Origin: an uncultured Oscillospiraceae bacterium
Lineage (GTDB): Bacteria; Bacillota; Clostridia; Oscillospirales; Oscillospiraceae
Reading direction: 5' to 3'
Assembly: GCA_934589675.1 (NCBI GenBank)
Contig: CAKTOF010000022.1
Location: 1 to 36,211 of the forward strand
DNA length: 36,211 nucleotides
Below the pieces are notes generated by a model. It was not told where the DNA came from and made no database searches. It worked only from the letters and a program-made list of their open reading frames with translations. Of the stretch, positions 25,022 to 32,818 are shown one piece after another. The translations under genes were made by a program, and so were the position numbers. Numbering within the stretch: position 1 is the stretch's first letter; the number at the start of each line of letters is the position of its first letter.

Positions 25022-26412
25022 GTGAAGTGAAAAAAGGCAGAATCGTGCAGGTCCTCGGCCCGGTCGTGGACGTCGAGTTCCCGGATGAAAATCTGCCGTA
25101 CATCAAAGACGCCCTTGAGGTCACGCGCGACGGGGCCGTGTGCACGATGGAGGTCGCGCAGCACGTCGGCGGCAATACCGTCCGCTGCATTCTGCTCTCG
25201 CCAGGCGAGGGATTGTGCCGCGACATGGAGGTCACACCGACCGGCGGAGCCATCACCGTGCCGGTCGGCAAGGAGACGCTCGGGCGGCTTTTCAACGTGA
25301 CCGGCCGCGCTGTCGACGGCGGCGAGCAGCCCCAGACGCCTACGCGCTGGTCCATCCACCGCGACCCGCCGAGCTTTGCCGACCAGAACCCGGTCGTCGA
25401 GATCCTGGAGACGGGCATCAAGGTCATCGACCTGCTTGCGCCGTATGCCAAGGGCGGCAAGATCGGCCTGTTCGGCGGCGCGGGCGTCGGCAAGACCGTG
25501 CTCATTCAGGAGCTCATCCGCAACATCGCCACCGAGCACGGCGGCTACTCCATCTTCACCGGCGTCGGCGAGCGCTCGCGCGAGGGCAACGACCTTTGGA
25601 CGGAGATGACCGAGTCCGGCGTCATCGAAAAGACGGCGCTCGTCTTCGGCCAGATGAACGAGCCGCCCGGGGCGCGTATGCGCGTGGCGGAGACGGGCCT
25701 CACCATGGCCGAGTACTTCCGCGACGTTGAGCATCAGAACGTCCTGCTGTTCATCGACAACATCTTCCGCTTTGTGCAGGCCGGCTCCGAGGTCTCGGCG
25801 CTGCTTGGCCGCATGCCGTCGGCCGTCGGCTACCAGCCGACGCTCGCCACGGAGATGGGCGAGCTGCAGGAGCGCATCGCCTCGACGAAAAATGGCTCGG
25901 TCACGAGCGTGCAGGCCGTCTATGTCCCGGCCGACGACCTGACCGACCCGGCGCCGGCCACGACGTTCGTCCACCTCGATGCGACGACGGTTTTGTCCCG
26001 AAAGATCGTCGAGCAGGGCATCTATCCGGCTGTCGATCCGCTCGAGTCGTCGTCGCGCATCCTCGAGGCGGACATCGTCGGCGAGGAGCACTACAACACG
26101 GCCCGTCAGGTGCAGCAGGTGCTCCAGAAGTATAAAGAGCTTCAGGACATCATCGCGATCCTCGGCATGGAGGAGCTGTCTGACGAAGATAAGCTCACCG
26201 TCTACCGCGCCCGCAAGATCCAGCGCTTTTTGTCTCAGCCGTTCCACGTGGCCGAGACGTTTACGGGCGTGCCCGGCTGCTATGTGCCGCTTTCAGAGAC
26301 GATCCGCGGCTTCCAGCGCATCCTCTCCGGCGAGCTGGACGACGTGCCGGAGATGGCGTTCTTCAACGTCGGCACGATCGACGACGTGCTTGCCAAGGCC
26401 AAAACGCTGTAA
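25018..26412 (+). CDS. atpD: ATP synthase F1 subunit beta
   Basis: A 464-residue catalytic subunit. Walker A GGAGVGKTVLIQELI (about 155-169), catalytic GVGERSREGND, Walker B LLFIDNIFRF and the C-terminal DELSEED-type motif (EELSDEDKL) are all intact. It converts ADP and phosphate to ATP using rotation of gamma. Translation is coupled to atpG by ATGA overlap, and the typical beta length is preserved. Confidence 0.97.
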   Translation: MSEVKKGRIVQVLGPVVDVEFPDENLPYIKDALEVTRDGAVCTMEVAQHVGGNTVRCILLSPGEGLCRDMEVTPTGGAITVPVGKETLGRLFNVTGRAVDGGEQPQTPTRWSIHRDPPSFADQNPVVEILETGIKVIDLLAPYAKGGKIGLFGGAGVGKTVLIQELIRNIATEHGGYSIFTGVGERSREGNDLWTEMTESGVIEKTALVFGQMNEPPGARMRVAETGLTMAEYFRDVEHQNVLLFIDNIFRFVQAGSEVSALLGRMPSAVGYQPTLATEMGELQERIASTKNGSVTSVQAVYVPADDLTDPAPATTFVHLDATTVLSRKIVEQGIYPAVDPLESSSRILEADIVGEEHYNTARQVQQVLQKYKELQDIIAILGMEELSDEDKLTVYRARKIQRFLSQPFHVAETFTGVPGCYVPLSETIRGFQRILSGELDDVPEMAFFNVGTIDDVLAKAKTL

Positions 26413-26426
26413 AGGAGGCAGGTGCG

Positions 26427-26831
26427 ATGGATTCGTTTCACCTGGTCGTGATCTCGATCAACCGCATTTTCTATGACGGCCCGTGCCTGCAGCTGCAGAT
26501 CCCGGTCAACAATGGCCTCATCGGCATCATGGCCCACCATGAGCACGCCGTGGCCGGCGTCGTGCCCGGCGAGATGCGGATGCAGCACGAGGACGGGACG
26601 TGGAAAAACGCGGTCTGCGGAAGCGGCTACGCCCGCATCGGCGACAACGAGGTCTTTCTCGTCGTCGACACGGTCGAGCTGCCCGAGGAGATCGACGAGC
26701 GCCGCGCCCTTGAGGCCAAGGAGCGCGCCGAAGAGCAGCTCCGCCAGAAGCAGAGCCTGCTCGAATACCACCACACCCAGGCCAGCCTCGCCCGCGCCAT
26801 GGAGCGCCTGAAGGTCAAGACAAGGCACTGA
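26427..26831 (+). CDS. atpC: ATP synthase F1 subunit epsilon
   Basis: A 134-residue protein: an N-terminal beta sandwich (MDSFHLVVISINRIFYDGPC, GIMAHHEHAVAGVVPGEMRM) and a C-terminal helical hairpin (RRALEAKERAEEQLRQKQ, SLARAMERLKVK) that can inhibit ATP hydrolysis. AAGGAGG lies eight bases before the ATG. It is last in the operon, followed by a terminator. Confidence 0.95.
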   Translation: MDSFHLVVISINRIFYDGPCLQLQIPVNNGLIGIMAHHEHAVAGVVPGEMRMQHEDGTWKNAVCGSGYARIGDNEVFLVVDTVELPEEIDERRALEAKERAEEQLRQKQSLLEYHHTQASLARAMERLKVKTRH

Positions 26832-26844
26832 TTGATTCCTGATG

Positions 26845-26880
26845 ATCCCGCCCGCGGCATCTGCCCGGGCGGGATTTTTT
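26845..26880 (+). terminator. Terminator of the ATP synthase operon
   Basis: ATCCCGCCCG (26845-26854) pairs with CGGGCGGGAT (26866-26875), followed by TTTTTT. Confidence 0.9.
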
Positions 26881-26947
26881 GCGCTTTGCACAAAAAATAA
26901 GGCGGCAAACTGTCATGATGCAAACTGAACATAAGGGTGCTTCGAAT

Positions 26948-26961
26948 ATCGCATGAGCGAT
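26948..26961 (+). promoter_or_regulatory. Candidate regulator site ahead of operon A
   Basis: ATCGC-ATGA-GCGAT, a perfect 5-bp inverted repeat with a 4-base centre, about 14 bases upstream of the operon A -35. Its core CGCATGAGCG (26950-26959) recurs, in the same orientation relative to transcription, 17 bases upstream of the OYE-gene -35 (32690-32681, minus). The position fits a LysR-type activator site. Confidence 0.45.
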
Positions 26962-26974
26962 TGCGCCCGGCTGC

Positions 26975-27004
26975 TTGAAGCGCGCCCGCTGCGGGCGGTA
27001 TAAT
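26975..27004 (+). promoter_or_regulatory. Promoter of SnoaL-like operon A
   Basis: TTGAAG (26975-26980) and TATAAT (26999-27004), spacer 18. The spacer contains a CCCGC-T-GCGGG inverted repeat. Confidence 0.7.
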
Positions 27005-27033
27005 AAAAGCAGAATCGGAAAGGGGGTATCCAT

Positions 27034-27780
27034 ATGAACAGAAAAGGACTCAGCCGCGAGGTGCTGCTCGACCGCTGGCTCGACGTGCGCGAGGTGCGAA
27101 ACATCGTCGGAAAGATGACCTCGCTCTATGCCGTCCGGCAGGAGGCGTCGATCTTTGCGCAGTTCTGGAGCGGCCGGGACGACGTCTGCCTCGGCGTGAA
27201 CGAGGGCTTTTTCGTGGGACGGGACGCGGTGGCGGAATACTACGCGGGGCTTGACCGCCGCATCCGGCTGGAATCGGAGCTTATGCGCCGCGCGCTTCCA
27301 AAGCAGCTCGGCGGCAAGACGGAGGAGGAGCTCTACGGCGTGGGCAGCATGGTCTACAAACCGTTTGACACGCAGGTCGTGGAGGTCGCGCGCGACGGAA
27401 AGACGGCCAAGGGGCTCTGGTGCATGCGCGGGACGCATTCGCGCGTCACGACGGCCGGACCGGTGGCGTATTGGCAGTGGGGCTACCTCGCCGTCGACTT
27501 TATCCGCGAGGGCGAGCAGTTCCGGATCTGGCATATGCAGGATCTGACGGACATCGATTCGCCGTGCGGCCAGAACTGGGGCCTGCCGCCGGAGAAGCTG
27601 CCGGAGCAGGCAGTGTTCGCGCCGATCGCCGCGCTGCATGACCCGGAGCCGAATGTGAAGCGCTGCCTGCGCAGCCTCTACACGCCGGAGCGCGACTTCT
27701 CGCCGCCGCCGGAGCTCCCGCGGCCGTATGAGACGTTCGCAGAGACATTTTCCTATGGCTATGAGGAGGACGCGACATGA
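27034..27780 (+). CDS. SnoaL/NTF2-like protein, class 1 (operon A, A1)
   Basis: A 248-residue protein with a SnoaL/NTF2-like fold at about 15-175: helix VREVRNIVGKMTSLYAVRQE, then FAQFWSGRDDVCLGVNEGFF, and the final strand FRIWHMQDL, which carries a His. A C-terminal extension of about 70 residues ends with PRPYETFAETFSY, the tail signature shared by all six relatives here. NTF2-like enzymes include cyclases, isomerases and dehydratases (SnoaL, ketosteroid isomerase, BaiE). In classes 2 and 3 a His lies 13 residues before a conserved DG turn; here that position is Lys. The closest relative in the window is B1 (32819). The ATG at 27034 follows a GGGGG site. It overlaps A2 by four bases (ATGA). 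The substrate is unknown. Confidence 0.82.
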   Translation: MNRKGLSREVLLDRWLDVREVRNIVGKMTSLYAVRQEASIFAQFWSGRDDVCLGVNEGFFVGRDAVAEYYAGLDRRIRLESELMRRALPKQLGGKTEEELYGVGSMVYKPFDTQVVEVARDGKTAKGLWCMRGTHSRVTTAGPVAYWQWGYLAVDFIREGEQFRIWHMQDLTDIDSPCGQNWGLPPEKLPEQAVFAPIAALHDPEPNVKRCLRSLYTPERDFSPPPELPRPYETFAETFSYGYEEDAT

Positions 27781-28556
27781 GAGGGAAAACAACGCCGGTC
27801 TTTACTCCGGACGAAGAGGTCAACCGCCTCTGGGATGTGACAGACGTCACAGATCTCATTGCACGCCACAGCCTTTATTACTCCGCAGACCGCCGCCGCG
27901 AGGAGCTCGCCGAGCTCTGGGTGCAGGAGCCGGACAACCGCCGCACTGCGTCGCTCGGCGTGAACAACGGCTGGTATGTCGGCATGGAGGAGATCGCGCG
28001 GCACTATGTGGCCGACCTTGAGGCGCAGCGCTATGAGCAGCTCCAGCGCTTCCACCGCGCCGATGCGTCCGTGAAGCTCTGCCAGGAGAATCTCGGAAAG
28101 GGCGTAACGTGCATGCACACGAGCAACACACCGCTTGTCTACATTGCCGACGACGGGCGGACGGCAAAATACCTCGGCTGCGACATCGGCCATCAGACCT
28201 ACGGCAAGCCGGACGGCACGGCGGACGCCTATCACGTCATCGGCCGCATTTTTGCCGACTGCATCCGCGAAAACGGGCAGTGGAAGATCTGGCACCTCGT
28301 GCTCGAGCACGAGTACACCATCGCCGCCGGGACGGATTACAGCACATACCCCATCTATCTCAAGCCGGATGACGACCCCATCGAGCTGGAAAACGGCCTG
28401 CCGACGATCATGGAGACCGTACACGACCCGTTTTTCAACTGGGAGTACATGTATCAGGACATGCCGCGCCCGTACAGGACGTACACGGACAAAAACGGCT
28501 ATGGACCGGAGAGCGACCTGAACCTGCCCTACTACGTCAGAGAGGAGCGGTATTGA
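27777..28556 (+). CDS. SnoaL/NTF2-like protein, class 2 (operon A, A2)
   Basis: A 259-residue protein. The SnoaL-like core runs from about 15 to 190: VNRLWDVTDVTDLIARHSLY, then LAELWVQ, TASLGVNNGWYVGMEE, CMHTSNTPLVYIADDG with the putative active-site His, and WKIWHLVLEHEY. The C-terminus has PRPYRTYTDKNGYGP, the shared tail. It pairs with B2 (33560): in the GMEE segment 12 of 21 residues are identical. GAGGAGG lies seven bases before the ATG. It overlaps A1 by four bases and the stop is shared with the start of A3 (TGATG), so the three proteins are translated together, as expected for subunits of one complex. No signal peptide is present. Confidence 0.82.
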   Translation: MRGKTTPVFTPDEEVNRLWDVTDVTDLIARHSLYYSADRRREELAELWVQEPDNRRTASLGVNNGWYVGMEEIARHYVADLEAQRYEQLQRFHRADASVKLCQENLGKGVTCMHTSNTPLVYIADDGRTAKYLGCDIGHQTYGKPDGTADAYHVIGRIFADCIRENGQWKIWHLVLEHEYTIAAGTDYSTYPIYLKPDDDPIELENGLPTIMETVHDPFFNWEYMYQDMPRPYRTYTDKNGYGPESDLNLPYYVREERY

Positions 28557-29377
28557 TGTATCAGCATCGGTCATTTGAGGAAAAGCTCCACGCCGCAAAG
28601 GCCTGCGCCAAGGTCGAGGAGCTCAAGGCACGCCATGCCTATCTGCACGCGACGGGCAATTCGCGCGAGGAGTACGACGTGTTCTGGCTGAAGTCCGGGC
28701 ACACGACGTTTGCCCACGGCTTCGGCCGGATGTGCGGATACTATCAGGAGGTGCGCTTTAACTCCATCACGCACGAGGATAAGCAGTTCATCCTCGGCAA
28801 TTTCAATAACATCAACCTTGTGCCCGAATACGAGGGGCACGACCTGCGCACGACGGGCTCAACGGGTCTGCACGCGCTCGCGTCGAGCGTCATCGAGGTG
28901 TCGGAGGACGGAAAGTTTGCCCGCAGCAGCTATTTTACGCCGGGCATCCTGATGGGCGCGGTCGGCATGGACTGCTGCCACCGCGGCGGAGACTGGCTGT
29001 GGGAGCGGTACGGCTCGGATTTTGCCTTTGTCGACGGGGAGTGGAAGTGGTTCCACGAGCAGGTCTGCCCGGATCTGTCCGGGTGCTACGACACGGGCAA
29101 CTGGGCATACGATCCGTTCCGCGCGGCCATGGAAAACGGCGGCGAGGTGCAGAAAAAGGCGCCGCCGCCCATGGATGAGAGCATGGAATTTCACGCGAGC
29201 TTTGCCCCGGCGCGCCTCGGCGAGCCGACGCCGCTGCACTTTGAATGCAGCCCCGTGCAGACGGTGCAGAACACCGTCCCATACCCGGAGCCGTTTGCGA
29301 CGCTGGACGCCGGCAACACCTATTCGCCCGGCCGCAACAACCCGTATGCGGTCGGCAACGAGCGCACGGAGGATTGA
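28556..29377 (+). CDS. SnoaL/NTF2-like protein, class 3 (operon A, A3)
   Basis: A 273-residue protein. The core starts with FEEKLHAAKACAKVEELKAR, then SREEYDVFW, HGFGRMCGYY, a His 13 residues before the DG turn (GLHALASSVIEVSEDG), and WKWFHEQVCPD. The tail has PEPFATLDAGNTYSPGR. It pairs with B3 (34349) and is the best conserved pair: 30 of 32 residues are identical from HRGG to VCPD. An in-frame TTG at 28553 and the ATG at 28556 compete; the ATG is eight bases after AGGAG and is chosen. A terminator follows. No catalytic role is established. Confidence 0.82.
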   Translation: MYQHRSFEEKLHAAKACAKVEELKARHAYLHATGNSREEYDVFWLKSGHTTFAHGFGRMCGYYQEVRFNSITHEDKQFILGNFNNINLVPEYEGHDLRTTGSTGLHALASSVIEVSEDGKFARSSYFTPGILMGAVGMDCCHRGGDWLWERYGSDFAFVDGEWKWFHEQVCPDLSGCYDTGNWAYDPFRAAMENGGEVQKKAPPPMDESMEFHASFAPARLGEPTPLHFECSPVQTVQNTVPYPEPFATLDAGNTYSPGRNNPYAVGNERTED

Positions 29378-29389
29378 CATTCCGCAAAA

Positions 29390-29427
29390 AAACGCGGCAG
29401 GCCGCCCGGCCTGCCGCGTTTGCTTTT
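29390..29427 (+). terminator. Terminator of operon A
   Basis: AAACGCGGCAGGCC (29390-29403) pairs with 29408-29421, followed shortly by a T-run. Confidence 0.88.
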
Positions 29428-29448
29428 TTGAAAAATGTATGATACACT
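29420..29448 (+). promoter_or_regulatory. Probable promoter of the lysR gene
   Basis: TTGCTT (29420-29425) and TACACT (29443-29448), spacer 17, starting right at the operon A terminator. A GTAT-G-ATAC dyad overlaps the -10 and could be an autoregulatory site. Confidence 0.5.
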
Positions 29449-29481
29449 GTTTGGGAAAAGAATGGGAAGGGGTGCCGGACC

Positions 29482-30402
29482 ATGCTGAACCTGAATATGG
29501 AGCAGCTGCGCAACTTTGTCGTGACGGCGAAGACGCAGAATCTCACCAAATCCGCCGAACAGCTCTATATCTCCCAGCCGACGCTCAGCCGTATGATCGC
29601 CAAGCTCGAGGAAGATCTCGGCGCGCAGCTGTTTGACCGCAAGGGAAAGAACATCCAGCTCAATGCCTATGGCCAGCTCGTGCTCGAATTTGCCGAGCAG
29701 TGCTTTTCCGGCCTTGATGAGCTCAACCGCCAGTTTGACTGCCTGAAAAACGGCGCGGGCGGCAGCGTGCAGATCGGCTCGTCGTTTACAAACGGCAACA
29801 CGGGCTGGATCGAGCAGTGCATTCGCTGGTTCGTCTTTGAGCATCCGGATGTGCGCTTCAGCTTCTTTGAGATGAGTCCGAAGGAACTGGGCGAGGCGCT
29901 GACCGACCGCGAGATCGACATCGCGCTCTCGTCGCTCGGATACAACGAGCGCGAGATCGAGTGGAAAACGCTCTACACCGAGCACATGGGCATCCTGATG
30001 AGTGAGGACAACGAGCTGGCACGGAAAGAAACGGTCACGGTCGAGGATCTGTGCAACTCGCGCATCCTCATGGTCAACCATGACTCAGATATGGATCGCG
30101 CGATCATCGGCTTCTGCCAGACGAAGGGGCTTGTGCCGAACATCTTCTATCAGGTCGACGCGCCGCATCTTGCTGACGAAATGCTGTCGAAGAACATGGC
30201 CATCTCCATCATTACGGATCGGCGCTTTTTTGCCGATGTTCCGGCGCACGGCGCGCAGGAAGGGCTCACGCCGCTGACGTACCGCCCGTTTGACGACGAG
30301 AGCGCGTCGCTTGCCTGCCGCATCGGCGTCCTGCGCGGCCGGACGCTCACGACGGCGGCGCAGCATATGTATGACAAAATGTGTCAGGAAGCAGTGAAAT
30401 GA
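29482..30402 (+). CDS. LysR-family transcriptional regulator
   Basis: A 306-residue LysR-type regulator. The winged HTH at residues 5-65 reads MEQLRNFVVTAKTQNLTKSA, then QPTLSRMIAKLEEDLGAQLF. The effector-binding domain (about 92-300) follows, with GSVQIGSSFTN and IDIALSSLGYNE. Such regulators usually bind a pathway metabolite and activate nearby genes. Position between operons A and B points to the cluster as its target. GGAAGGGG precedes the ATG; an in-frame ATG five codons later is an alternative start. Its stop codon lies inside a perfect 22-bp palindrome that is probably its terminator. Confidence 0.92.
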   Translation: MLNLNMEQLRNFVVTAKTQNLTKSAEQLYISQPTLSRMIAKLEEDLGAQLFDRKGKNIQLNAYGQLVLEFAEQCFSGLDELNRQFDCLKNGAGGSVQIGSSFTNGNTGWIEQCIRWFVFEHPDVRFSFFEMSPKELGEALTDREIDIALSSLGYNEREIEWKTLYTEHMGILMSEDNELARKETVTVEDLCNSRILMVNHDSDMDRAIIGFCQTKGLVPNIFYQVDAPHLADEMLSKNMAISIITDRRFFADVPAHGAQEGLTPLTYRPFDDESASLACRIGVLRGRTLTTAAQHMYDKMCQEAVK

Positions 30403-30440
30403 AAAGCGGTGCTGCCTTGGCAGCACCGCTTTTCATTTCA
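30395..30440. terminator. Perfect 22-bp palindrome overlapping the lysR stop codon
   Basis: 30395-30416 pairs without mismatch with 30419-30440 around a TT loop (core AAAAGCGGTGCTGCC). The A/T-rich outer arms give a T-rich tail on both strands. A cruciform or a protein site is possible besides termination. Confidence 0.75.
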
Positions 30441-30450
30441 AAGGACTGCC

Positions 30451-30600
30451 CCCTGCTGCGCGCATAATTTGGGCGCCGATGACGCCCAAATTCCACACTT
30501 GCAGGGCGTAATGTATTTTTTCCGAGGTACACGCCCTCGGAAAAAATGATTCTGAAACCATTTCGCCGCTGCGGCGGCGAAACTCTGCGAGGCCTCCCGA
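30451..30600. repeat. Hairpin-rich intergenic element (dispersed-repeat-like)
   Basis: In 150 bases: outer pair CCCTGC/GCAGGG (30451-30456 with 30501-30506) enclosing a 10-bp stem AATTTGGGCG (30466-30475 with 30483-30492); a 12-bp stem TTTTTTCCGAGG (30516-30527 with 30535-30546); a 9-bp stem TTTCGCCGC (30561-30569 with 30574-30582). The end contains the 17-mer also found at 11621. No coding frame fits. It looks like a non-coding repeat element. Confidence 0.5.
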
Positions 30601-30642
30601 AAAAAGAACCCCGCTGCCGCGCTTCACTTGCGGCAACGGGGA
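30601..30642 (-). terminator. Terminator of the OYE-family gene
   Basis: Read on minus, CCCCGTTGCCGC (30642-30631) pairs with GCGGCAGCGGGG (30621-30610), with one mismatch, and ends in a T-run at 30606-30601. Confidence 0.8.
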
Positions 30643-30651
30643 TTTTTGCGC

Positions 30652-32598
30652 TTATTTTTCCATGTCGAGGACGGCGTCGTATGCGTCGCGCACGGCCAGC
30701 ATGACCTTGCTGGCGCGGCGGGCGTCGCCGATGACATAGAACTCCGGCACGAGCGGGCGGAGCGCTTCGACCTCAGCCGAGCGCGAGCGCATCCCGGCGG
30801 CCATGACGACGGTGTCGGCCGGATAGACATGCTCGTTGCCGTCGGCGTCGACGGCGGTGACGGACGACGCCGTGATGGCCGTGCAGCGCTGGCCTGCGGC
30901 CTGCGTGATGCCGGGCGTCGAGTCGACCTCGTGCATGAGCGCAATACGGTGCATCCGGCCGCACTCGGCCGCGAGCGTGGGCAGCATCTCGAGGATCGTG
31001 ACCGCATGACCCTGCCGCGCGAGCAGGACGGCCTCCTCGCAGCCGATGAGACCGCCGCCGATGACGACGACGTTGCGGCCAACGGGCGTATCCGGCATGA
31101 GATCGGCGCCGAAGATGACCGTTTCGCCGTCCGCGCCCGGGACGGGCAGACGGATGGGATCGGCGCCGACGGCTGCGATGATGACGTCGGGCTTCACCTC
31201 CGCCACGAGCGCCGCGTCGGCCTTCACGCCGAGGCGCAGGTCGATGGGCAGCCGGGCGACCTTGCGGGCCTGGCTTTCGCGGTAGCGGAGCATCGGTTTT
31301 TTGAAATCGGCGCCGGAGTCGGCGAACTTGAGCGCGCCGCCGAGCTTTTCCTGCTCGTCGACGAGCGTGACGTCGTGGCCGCGCTCAAAGGCCGTCAGCG
31401 CCGCCTGCATGCCGCCCGGACCGCCGCCGACGATGAGCACCTTGCGGCGAAGGCGCTGCGGCTGCGGGTGGAAATAGTCGCACTCACGGCCGATGATCGG
31501 GTTGACGGAGCAGCGCATGACGCGGTTTGCCATCATGCCGGACTGGCACTCGCCGCAGCGAAGGCACGGCGTGATGTCGTCGGTCTGCCCGCGGATGACC
31601 TTCTTCGGCAGGAAGGGGTCGGCGATGAGCGCGCGGCCCATGGCGATGCAGTCCGCGCCGCCGGAGGCGAGAAATGCCTCCATGTCGTCCGGCATATTGA
31701 ACGCGCCGACGGACAAAACGGGCGTTTTGACGTGCTTTTTGATCTCGGCAGCGAGGCTGCTGTTTTCCATATCGTGCTGGAACGCGCCCGGGTGCATCAG
31801 CACGGCGGAGAATTCCTCCTGCTGCGTGCCGGCCGAGACGTGGATGAGGTCGACCTTCCCGTCGAGCATTTTGGCGATCTCGATGCCCTCTTCAATGCCG
31901 TAGCCGCCCGTGCAGCGCTCCGAGCCGGAAATGCGGATCTCGATGGGGAAGCTGCGCCCGACGCGCGCGCGGATTTTCTCGATGACGAGCAGCGGAAAGC
32001 GCATGCGGTTTTCCAGACTGCCGCCCCATTTGTCCGTGCGGTGGTTCGTCAGGGGAGAGATGAACTGGTGCAGCAGCCAGCCGTGGCCGCCGTGGACCAT
32101 GACCATGTCAAATCCATATGCGCGCGCGTTTGCCGCGCCCTCGGCGAATTTGTCGGCGATCTCATAGATCTGATCCTCGGTCATCTCCTCGACCGTGTCG
32201 CCCCATTCGTCGACGTAGCCGGACGGGCCGATGGCGTTCTTGCCGCCGATGAACTCCGGCGCGCACAGCGCGCCGCCGTGGTCGATCTCCACGGAAGCGG
32301 CGGCGCCGCCGGAATGGATGGCGTCGGCCATGGCGACGAGATACGGCGCGGCGGACGGGTCGTTGATGCCGACCTGCTGCGGATGGCTGCGGCCGGTGTC
32401 AAGGTCAACGATGACGTCGCCGACGGTGACGAGCGCGCAGCCGCCCGCGGCGCGCAGCTTGTAGTATTCCAGGTTCGCGGTCGAGTAGTGCTCGTCCGGG
32501 CCGAGCTCAGCCAGCGAGGTCGGCGCGGAGAACATCCGGTTTTTCAACGTCAGGCCGGCCAGCGTGATGGGCGCGGTCAGATGCGGATGGTTGGACAT
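30652..32598 (-). CDS. Old-yellow-enzyme family NAD(P)H-dependent Fe-S flavoenzyme (FadH/BaiCD/BaiH-like)
   Basis: A 648-residue three-part reductase. Residues 1-365 form an OYE TIM barrel (FMN), with HGGHGWLLHQFISPLTNHRT (169-188). The [4Fe-4S] ligands are C345, C348, C351 and C363. The FAD site is VLIVGGGPGGMQAAL (about 387-401), and the NAD(P) motif VVVIGGGLIGCEEAVLL lies at about 510-530. This architecture is that of 2,4-dienoyl-CoA reductase FadH and the bile-acid enzymes BaiCD and BaiH, which reduce activated C=C bonds. The usual Tyr in HGAHGY is Trp174, and the Cys spacing is C-x2-C-x2-C-x11-C, one residue shorter than the common C-x2-C-x3-C. AAAGGGG precedes the ATG. It is divergent from operon B. 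It probably reduces an enone or an aromatic side-chain double bond. Confidence 0.93.
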   Translation of the reverse strand: MSNHPHLTAPITLAGLTLKNRMFSAPTSLAELGPDEHYSTANLEYYKLRAAGGCALVTVGDVIVDLDTGRSHPQQVGINDPSAAPYLVAMADAIHSGGAAASVEIDHGGALCAPEFIGGKNAIGPSGYVDEWGDTVEEMTEDQIYEIADKFAEGAANARAYGFDMVMVHGGHGWLLHQFISPLTNHRTDKWGGSLENRMRFPLLVIEKIRARVGRSFPIEIRISGSERCTGGYGIEEGIEIAKMLDGKVDLIHVSAGTQQEEFSAVLMHPGAFQHDMENSSLAAEIKKHVKTPVLSVGAFNMPDDMEAFLASGGADCIAMGRALIADPFLPKKVIRGQTDDITPCLRCGECQSGMMANRVMRCSVNPIIGRECDYFHPQPQRLRRKVLIVGGGPGGMQAALTAFERGHDVTLVDEQEKLGGALKFADSGADFKKPMLRYRESQARKVARLPIDLRLGVKADAALVAEVKPDVIIAAVGADPIRLPVPGADGETVIFGADLMPDTPVGRNVVVIGGGLIGCEEAVLLARQGHAVTILEMLPTLAAECGRMHRIALMHEVDSTPGITQAAGQRCTAITASSVTAVDADGNEHVYPADTVVMAAGMRSRSAEVEALRPLVPEFYVIGDARRASKVMLAVRDAYDAVLDMEK

Positions 32599-32634
32599 GA
32601 CAGGTTGCCCCTTTCCTGTATAATTCGTAGTTTG

Positions 32635-32690
32635 ATTATAACAGCGCGCCCGTGCAATGTAAAATTGATTATCTGCATAGCGCTCATGCG
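32635..32690 (-). promoter_or_regulatory. Promoter and candidate activator site of the OYE gene
   Basis: On minus, TTTACA (32663-32658) and TATAAT (32640-32635), spacer 17. CGCATGAGCG (32690-32681) lies 17 bases upstream of the -35, matching the site ahead of operon A. The gap is shared with divergent operon B. Confidence 0.65.
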
Positions 32691-32731
32691 GAGAAATTCA
32701 CTGGGTGAATAAGTGTCATACCGGTTTGCTA

Positions 32732-32761
32732 TTGTACAAATCTTTAAATTGCGAATATACT
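32732..32761 (+). promoter_or_regulatory. Promoter of SnoaL-like operon B
   Basis: TTGTAC (32732-32737) and TATACT (32756-32761), spacer 18, about 58 bases before the B1 ATG. Confidence 0.6.
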
Positions 32762-32818
32762 GATAGTCAGAAAAGCGCGGCCTCGGCCGCGGAGCGAATC
32801 AAAGAAGGAGTTGAGATC

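Noticed and set aside
30628..32712. 694-codon open frame on plus, opposite the OYE gene
   Set aside because: Low-complexity Arg/Ala/Asp translation. The minus frame has full FMN, Fe-S, FAD and NAD(P) motifs.
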